A stretch of DNA of 5,447 nt from Candidatus Woesearchaeota archaeon (GTDB lineage: Archaea > Nanobdellota > Nanobdellia > Woesearchaeales > CG1-02-33-12). The notes under the pieces are model-generated. The model worked only from the letters and a program-made list of their open reading frames with translations, searched no databases and had not been told where the DNA came from. Each line of letters begins with the position of its first letter. Within the stretch, counting starts at the first letter, position 1. The position numbers were made by a program, and so were the translations under genes. Below, piece by piece: positions 1 through 4,092 of the stretch. Where the stretch lies: positions 1 through 5,447 of the forward strand of contig JAFCEA010000042.1 in NCBI GenBank assembly GCA_017609385.1, in the 5' to 3' direction.

Positions 1-305
1 GCACCATAGGAACAATACTTCTTACATACCTTATTGTTGTATCTGGTTTGTATATAAGCACGGCATACATGATAATAACCTTTATATTACATAAAAATCA
101 TCTTCCAACAGAGTCATGGATATTGTTTTCAGTGGTGGCCATATTCCTTTCAGCAAGTTCTTTTTTTGGCAGATTTATGAATAACATGCTTGTGGCTGAG
201 CAGTTCCTTGCCATGAGCATGATTTTGCTGTTTGTCGCGGCATTAATGAAATTCTGGGGTGTTATGGCCCTGACTGAGAAAAAGAAACCCAAAAGGAAGA
301 AGTAA
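1..305 (+). CDS. Integral membrane protein, C-terminal part (5' end outside window)
   Basis: The frame whose first full codon is at position 3 is open from the left edge to the TAA at 303-305, giving 100 codons. A TTG at 48 could serve as a start, but the codons before it already encode a hydrophobic stretch (ILLTYLIVVSGLY), so the gene very probably begins outside the window. The visible part has about three membrane segments: one at the left edge running to FIL, one around WILFSVVAIFLSASSFF, and one around LAMSMILLFVAALMKFW. It ends in a strongly basic tail (KKKPKRKK), which by the positive-inside rule should face the cytoplasm. No catalytic or family motif is recognisable. It could be the end of a transporter or of an uncharacterised envelope protein; the function is unknown. 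It is followed by a T-run terminator, so it seems to be the last gene of its unit. Confidence 0.7.
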   Translation, partial: TIGTILLTYLIVVSGLYISTAYMIITFILHKNHLPTESWILFSVVAIFLSASSFFGRFMNNMLVAEQFLAMSMILLFVAALMKFWGVMALTEKKKPKRKK

Positions 306-330
306 GGTTGGGTTTTTGGCCTATAAATTT

Positions 331-341
331 AATTCTTTTTA
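331..341 (+). terminator. T-run archaeal terminator after the first gene
   Basis: AATTCTTTTTA lies 26 bp after the stop codon at 303-305. The same 11-mer occurs just after the next gene's stop (1530-1540), which supports a shared termination signal. Another T5 run within GGGTTTTTGGCC (310-320) may contribute. In archaea a T-rich stretch without a strong hairpin can be enough for termination. Confidence 0.5.
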
Positions 342-364
342 ACCACTTTGTTGTAACAAATAAA

Positions 365-380
365 CCGAAAGATTTATATA
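365..380 (+). promoter_or_regulatory. Archaeal BRE/TATA promoter
   Basis: CCGAAAG (365-371) followed by TTTATATA (373-380) is close to the archaeal TFB-recognition element plus TATA box. Transcription normally starts about 25 bp downstream of the TATA centre, that is near 402-405. This gives the gene at 444 a leader of about 40 nt. No ribosome binding site is visible in that leader. Confidence 0.8.
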
Positions 381-443
381 CTAGCACCTCTTGAATTAAA
401 CCAATACTATTAAATAAAAAAGCACAATAAAAACAACATTAAC

Positions 444-1517
444 ATGACAACCCAACTTGATTTAAAAGAAAATGGAATAAGAGATGATTTAGGTAGTCAA
501 ACTAATCAAGTTCCAGTTAATTCTCAGCTATATTACAGAATTATAGTAATCAAACCAAAGACCTATGAAGAAGGAATTCTTGATAATGCTATGAAAAACC
601 TTGGTGAAGTAGTTGAAGAGCCAACAATCACAAAAAAAGTTGAAAAAACACTTAATCCAGTCAAGTCAGCTAAACAAATCAAGGCAGAAAATAAAGACCT
701 TGACAGCATAGTTGATGATTATCATAACTCTCAAATTAATCCTGAATTAGATATCCACCACAATAAGAACGGAGCAACCCTCACAGAACCAGACAACTTA
801 ATGGCACATTACACAACAGCAGGAACAAATCTCTTCAACAATCTTGGCTCAAAAGTAAAAAACCTCTATAAAGGAATAAGAAACATCAAGGCAGGAACTG
901 TAAAAAAAGTAGGTTTAGCGTTTACAACACTTGGTCTTGTTGTAGCACTTACAACAGGCTGTGGTGGAACTGTCACCCCAGAACCTCCAACACCTCCTGG
1001 ACCAGATGATGATGTTGCAGATAGCCATAAAGTAACTGCTATTGCCCCTTATTACGAAACTGAACAAGGAGAGCATTACTGCTTAATTTCAGCAGGGGTT
1101 ATAGTTACTAATTACGAAGCAAATTATGGAGTAGAAAATTCCCAGAAAGTTCTGACTCAGCAAGAATTGGCTGATGCAATATTTGGAACTGCTGGTGCTA
1201 CACCTACTAATTTAGTAAATTACATTAACAGCAGAAGTGACTTAAATCTAAAAGCAGAAATCCAATATCTTTCCATTCTTGAAATACAAAGAATGCTTGA
1301 AGATGATATTGTTCCCCTTGTTATAAGTAAGAATGGAACAGATGTATATCTTACCATAGGGTATGATAAACTAAAAGAGGAAATAACTTCATATGCCACT
1401 CTTACTGGTAATGAAATCACAGCAAACCAATTTGAATTTTTTAATTTAGATAACAATAAATCAATTATGATAATCAACAAGGAAAAACTTTCAACTTATT
1501 TGAATAATCTATTATAA
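444..1517 (+). CDS. Exported lipoprotein-like protein with C39-like papain-fold domain lacking catalytic His
   Basis: The protein has 357 residues. Residues 1-150 are hydrophilic and charged, with no recognised domain. Lys154/Lys155 precede a hydrophobic segment (about 156-172) ending in LTTGC, which fits the general lipobox pattern with Cys173 as the lipidated residue. A Pro/Asp-rich linker follows (about 176-192). The C-terminal domain (about 195-357) resembles the Peptidase_C39_2 papain-like fold: Gln208 then Cys213 in EQGEHYCLISA, a TQQELADAI helix, and a late IGYD at 305-308. In active members a His stands just before this last motif. Here the segment reads TDVYLTIGYD and no His occurs anywhere after Cys213, so a classical Cys-His dyad is absent and a binding or pseudoenzyme role is likely. 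The ATG at 444 is chosen because it fits the promoter at 365-380; later Met codons (50, 120) lack ribosome binding sites. The gene appears monocistronic. The fold call rests on by-eye motif comparison. Confidence 0.75.
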   Translation: MTTQLDLKENGIRDDLGSQTNQVPVNSQLYYRIIVIKPKTYEEGILDNAMKNLGEVVEEPTITKKVEKTLNPVKSAKQIKAENKDLDSIVDDYHNSQINPELDIHHNKNGATLTEPDNLMAHYTTAGTNLFNNLGSKVKNLYKGIRNIKAGTVKKVGLAFTTLGLVVALTTGCGGTVTPEPPTPPGPDDDVADSHKVTAIAPYYETEQGEHYCLISAGVIVTNYEANYGVENSQKVLTQQELADAIFGTAGATPTNLVNYINSRSDLNLKAEIQYLSILEIQRMLEDDIVPLVISKNGTDVYLTIGYDKLKEEITSYATLTGNEITANQFEFFNLDNNKSIMIINKEKLSTYLNNLL

Positions 1518-1529
1518 ACTTAACTTTAA

Positions 1530-1545
1530 AATTCTTTTTAGAATC
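1530..1545 (+). terminator. Terminator after the lipoprotein-like gene
   Basis: Starting 12 bp after the TAA at 1515-1517, a 5-bp hairpin ATTCT/AGAAT (1531-1535 with 1540-1544) has a TTTT loop. It contains the same AATTCTTTTTA 11-mer seen after the first gene. The T5 run is the likely termination signal; the stem is weak. Confidence 0.5.
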
Positions 1546-1566
1546 TTACACTATTCAAGAGGGGTA

Positions 1567-1582
1567 GCCAAACTTTATATAT
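1567..1582 (+). promoter_or_regulatory. Archaeal TATA promoter upstream of the transposase
   Basis: CTTTATATAT (1573-1582) is a good archaeal TATA box. The preceding GCCAAAC is a weaker BRE than the one at 365-371. The predicted start of transcription near 1605-1608 gives a leader of about 67 nt before the ATG at 1673. Whether this promoter belongs to the insertion sequence, or was the original promoter of the genes from 2884 before insertion, cannot be told here. Confidence 0.6.
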
Positions 1583-1632
1583 GAGCTAGTTCTTAAAGAT
1601 AAACAATGATTGCATGATTTAACCTTGCTTTA

Positions 1633-1657
1633 TTTAAACATACAATGTTTAAACATA
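1633..1657 (+). repeat. Hairpin and overlapping direct repeat in the transposase leader
   Basis: TTTAAACA (1633-1640) and TGTTTAAA (1646-1653) form a perfect 8-bp stem with a 5-nt loop. The same stretch also holds a direct repeat, TTTAAACATA at 1633-1642 and 1648-1657. It could be an RNA hairpin or a protein-binding site near the left end of the element. Confidence 0.5.
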
Positions 1658-1660
1658 TGC

Positions 1661-1668
1661 GAGGTGAT
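1661..1668 (+). promoter_or_regulatory. Ribosome binding site that decides the transposase start
   Basis: GAGGTGAT lies 4 nt upstream of the ATG at 1673 and matches the archaeal 16S rRNA 3' end. It favours the start at 1673 over an in-frame TTG at 1610, which would add 21 residues absent from the IS110 family's usual short N-terminus before IGLDVHK. Confidence 0.7.
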
Positions 1669-1672
1669 AAGC

Positions 1673-2753
1673 ATGATATCATGCAAACAAGTAAGCCAAT
1701 ATATTGGCTTAGATGTCCATAAAAAAACTATTTATGGTTATGTTATGGACAAACAGGGCAATAAAATAGTTGAGAAGGAATTTAAAACACAGCCTCATGA
1801 GCTGGATATATTCCTTCTTAATATTAAGAAAGATGATTCAATAGTGGCTATTGAGTCTTGCAGTTGCTGGCAGTATACATATGACTACCTTGACGACGCT
1901 GGTTACAATCTGAAACTTGCACATCCCTTAGGAATCAAAGCACTTAAAAAGGTAAAGAAGCATACTGACAAATATGATGCTAAACTATTAGCTGATTTGT
2001 TGAGGACAAATATGCTACCAGAAAGCTATGCTGCTCCTTGAAGATATAAAGGAAAAAAGACAGATAACTAGACATAGGCATTCTCTAACAAATATATAGA
2101 ATGAGATTAAAAACAAAGTCCATGCAATATTACTAAGGCATGGATATGAAGTACCTTTCAGCGATGCTTTTTGTAAATCAGCTATTGCTTATTTACGAGA
2201 GATAAATCTTCCTGACTGCGACAGGTTTGAACTTCACCAGTATTTAGATCTGATAGAGATCATACAAAAGCAAAAAGAGGGATGTAAAGATATAATAGAA
2301 CATGTAGCAAGTGATGATCCTCATATTAGACTTGCGATGACTATGCCTAGCATAGGTCATTATGCTGCAACAACATTTGTAGCAGAGGTTGGTGATATAA
2401 GAAGATTTGACAAGGCAGACCAAGTCGCAAGCTTTGCTGGACTTGTGCCAAAGGTCCATCAATCAGGAGAAAAAACAAAATTAAGTCATATAACAAAGCA
2501 GGGCAATACAAACTTAAGGCATGTAATGGTGCAGGCAGCAAATATTGCTGTACAGCATGACAAAACATTAAGAAAAACTTATAATCGGCTGAAACACAAA
2601 GGGCATAATATAGCTATTGTTGCTGTTGCAAGAAGAATGGTAACATTGCTCTATGCTATGCTCAAAAATAATATAAAATATCATGATTTGCAAGTACATA
2701 AGGCAACATGGGCTGGCTCGGATCGTCCAGGCACTTCACTTGATTTTGTGTGA
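1673..2753 (+). pseudogene. IS110-family DEDD transposase, disrupted by frameshift and amber codon
   Basis: The reconstructed protein is about 359 residues, a normal IS110 size. The N-terminal RuvC-like DEDD domain is in the first frame: D14 in IGLDVHKK, E61 in VAIESC, and D99/D102 in HTDKYDAKLLADLL. That frame stops at TGA 2039-2041. The protein continues one base on, after skipping one T: the CCT codon at 2036-2038 is followed in the new frame by GAA at 2040, reading EDIKEKRQITRHRHSLTNI. An in-frame TAG at 2097-2099 then interrupts a segment that resumes NEIKNKVHAILLRHG. From there the frame is open to TGA 2751-2753. It includes the Transposase_20 (PF02371) region with AEVGDIRRF, the ASFAGLVP motif carrying the likely catalytic Ser (codon 2430-2432), and GNTNLRHVMVQAA. 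The enzyme family makes circular intermediates and inserts under RNA guidance. Two lesions in an otherwise well kept gene suggest recent decay, though a sequencing error could explain the frameshift. Confidence 0.88.
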
Positions 2754-2858
2754 ACGTGCGTAAAATGATTGAGTTGTGCCTTGCTACGACGGCAATAATG
2801 CACTAACGTGCGAATAGATGGATGTCGTAACAGCCCTTGTTGCAAATACGAAAGTATT
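2703..2858 (+). ncRNA. Candidate guide (bridge/seek-type) RNA at the IS110 right end
   Basis: GCAACATGGGCTG (2703-2715) pairs with CAGCCCTTGTTGC (2831-2843) at 12 of 13 positions. Inside, GCACTTCAC (2731-2739) pairs with GTGAA and GTGC (2750-2754, 2756-2759) as a 9-bp hairpin with one bulged C and a 10-nt loop. Further possible stems are TGCC/GGCA (2777-2780 with 2791-2794), TACGAC/GTCGTA (2785-2790 with 2824-2829) and GCAC/GTGC (2800-2803 with 2808-2811); some are mutually exclusive. Just outside, AATAC-GAAA-GTATT (2845-2858) is a hairpin with a GNRA-type loop. G+C is about 49% over 2701-2840, against 25% over 2641-2700 and 28% over 2841-2880. The 5' arm overlaps the last transposase codons. 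IS110-family elements are known to encode a guide RNA in a non-coding end, at the 3' side in IS1111-type members. Assignment here is by position and structure only. Confidence 0.45.
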
Positions 2859-2863
2859 AAAAA
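2849..2863 (+). promoter_or_regulatory. Possible BRE/TATA element before the downstream operon
   Basis: CGAAAG (2849-2854) followed by TATTAAAAA (2855-2863) resembles the strong promoter at 365-380. Transcription would start near 2880-2884, almost at the ATG, so the message would be nearly leaderless and the GAGGT at 2870-2874 would go unused. The same bases can form the GNRA-loop hairpin, so this is a weak call. Confidence 0.25.
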
Positions 2864-2869
2864 TAATGC

Positions 2870-2874
2870 GAGGT
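2870..2874 (+). promoter_or_regulatory. Ribosome binding site of the membrane-anchored protein gene
   Basis: GAGGT lies 9 nt before the ATG at 2884 and supports that start. It falls at or near the right end of the insertion sequence, so the element may have brought it or merely landed next to it. Confidence 0.6.
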
Positions 2875-2883
2875 TAAACATAG

Positions 2884-4074
2884 ATGGCTGAAATAGACAA
2901 TTGGATTAAGGAACAGCTGAAAAAAGGCTTTAAAAAAGAGCAGATTAAAGATGGCTTGAGAAAAGCTGGCTACCCTCAAAACACTATTGATTCTGTTGAT
3001 TCTTTTGCAAGGAAAAAAAATTTAAGTTATCTGCCTTACATTATTGTTTTATTGGTTATTATTCTTGTTTTTTTTATTTTGCAGCAGTTTTCCTCGCCAG
3101 AAGTTATTGATAAAGAGGTTGTACTATCAAGAGTTAAAGAATTGTCTGATAGTTATTCATATCCAATGACTATTGAAATTTTAGATAAAGAAAAAGACTA
3201 TAAAGAGGAATACTTCCCTTATGCTAATTCAGTTAATGCAAAGCTTGCAAGGATATATGCCCTGCTTTACGAAAAAACAGGTGATGAAAAATACCTAAAG
3301 CTTGCAGAAGACAACGCAGAAAAGGTTTTGTCTTTTTGCGGCACAACAATCGATAGCCTTGGACTGGGATGTGAGTTCCTCGGAGTTGAAATGTTTTATG
3401 CAAATAAAGTTCTTGAGAAAAATGAAATCAGGGATTTTTTGAATGCAAGTTATTGGTTGCTGAAATACAAAAGGGAGCAAATGTTTGAAAAGGATAACTG
3501 CTATTGGCTTGCAAAAAAAGCCTCCTTTTTTTCATTGCTCAATACTCTGCCTGACAAATACGAGATTGACGCTGGTATAACCAAAGAAGCTGATTTTGCT
3601 TTAAGGGATGCATACTATTTAATTTTCGGAAACAGCTATTCAACTTTTATTTATGATTCAGGTTATGAATACTTACAGGTTAACCACACAAGAAAAAAGT
3701 ATTATTCAAGCCAATGCACATATCATTATACTAATTCACTTGCCTTATCTATTGTTAATGAAATATGTTCTGACAAGGAATCATGCATTAAACCTGCACT
3801 TATTCTATGGGATGTAATCAATTATAAAATAATGGAAGCGCAGCCGGCACTTGACTTCCTTGAGGCATCTGCCGAGCTTTATGAATTTTCAGGAGATGAA
3901 AATTTCAAAGAAAGCGCCTTAACAATCAAAAAATTTATTGACTTAAATTTTATTCATAATTTTAATGGCGAACCAAGGCTTACAGCAGAAGACAATAATA
4001 ATAAAATTTATATACCAAATGAGTTAGATTATGTATACTTGCTTTATAAGTATGATTGGCTTGATAATGAATAG
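2884..4074 (+). CDS. Membrane-anchored protein with helical extracytoplasmic domain
   Basis: The protein has 396 residues. Residues 1-40 form a short charged helical segment (WIKEQLKKGFKKEQIKDGL, then KAGYPQNTI), a cytoplasmic motif I recognise as frequent at the N-terminus of membrane proteins in DPANN and related archaea. A basic stretch (ARKKN) precedes one membrane segment at about 49-68, giving an N-in, C-out topology. The outer domain (about 75-396) is mainly helical, with repeats of the type LARIYALLYEKTGDEKYLKLA (split around 121-141) and a similar SAELYEFSGDENFKESAL near 329-345. This suggests paired-helix repeats of TPR or alpha/alpha-toroid kind. All six cysteines (152, 163, 206, 278, 295, 301) are outside, so disulfides are likely. 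No catalytic motif is recognised; it could be a glycan- or protein-binding factor. The stop (TAG 4072-4074) is 18 bp before the next gene, implying co-transcription. Confidence 0.85.
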   Translation: MAEIDNWIKEQLKKGFKKEQIKDGLRKAGYPQNTIDSVDSFARKKNLSYLPYIIVLLVIILVFFILQQFSSPEVIDKEVVLSRVKELSDSYSYPMTIEILDKEKDYKEEYFPYANSVNAKLARIYALLYEKTGDEKYLKLAEDNAEKVLSFCGTTIDSLGLGCEFLGVEMFYANKVLEKNEIRDFLNASYWLLKYKREQMFEKDNCYWLAKKASFFSLLNTLPDKYEIDAGITKEADFALRDAYYLIFGNSYSTFIYDSGYEYLQVNHTRKKYYSSQCTYHYTNSLALSIVNEICSDKESCIKPALILWDVINYKIMEAQPALDFLEASAELYEFSGDENFKESALTIKKFIDLNFIHNFNGEPRLTAEDNNNKIYIPNELDYVYLLYKYDWLDNE

Positions 4075-4092
4075 AAATTTTAAAGAGGTAAA

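Larger units (their letters stand above)
1610..1686 (+). promoter_or_regulatory. Structured leader over the transposase start
   Basis: TTGCATGAT (1610-1618) is a perfect 9-bp complement of ATCATGCAA (1678-1686). This closing stem encloses a second hairpin (1633-1653) and the ribosome binding site (1661-1668). The 3' arm can instead form a local hairpin: GCATGATATCATGC (1671-1684) is a perfect palindrome containing the ATG at 1673-1675. The leader could therefore switch between a form with the start codon just outside the stem and a form with it buried. This would limit transposase translation, as leader structures do in some other insertion sequences. The pairing is seen in the sequence; the regulatory role is inference. 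Confidence 0.4.
1561..2880 (+). mobile_element. IS110-family insertion sequence (ends not resolved)
   Basis: The element is defined by its IS110-type DEDD transposase (1673-2753, broken) and by structured non-coding flanks on both sides. The limits given are approximate: it must lie between the stop codon at 1517 and the start codon at 2884. No terminal inverted repeats or target duplication were found by eye, which is normal for IS110, though the IS1111 subgroup often has subterminal inverted repeats. The left non-coding end is short and the right end carries the stronger RNA-like structure, which is the IS1111-like arrangement. Both neighbouring genes look intact, so insertion was intergenic. 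With two lesions in its transposase the copy is probably not autonomous. Confidence 0.7.

Noticed and set aside
1610..1672. TTG start at 1610 giving a 21-residue longer transposase
   Set aside because: The ATG at 1673 has a strong GAGGTGAT site 4 nt upstream and fits the family's short N-terminus before IGLDVHK.
2097..2099. TAG read as pyrrolysine
   Set aside because: The gene also needs a frameshift, IS110 transposases are not known Pyl proteins, and TAG is used as a normal stop at 4072-4074. Kept only as a check.
1657..2874. ATGCGAGGT at 1657-1665 and 2866-2874 as direct repeats marking the element's ends
   Set aside because: Most of the 9-mer is the ribosome binding site core of each downstream gene, and one copy would lie only 8 nt before the transposase ATG, inside the element.
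2244..2881. Minus-strand frames opposite the transposase C-terminus and right end
   Set aside because: They overlap a well recognised IS110 C-terminal domain on the + strand and have no recognisable motifs or start signals.
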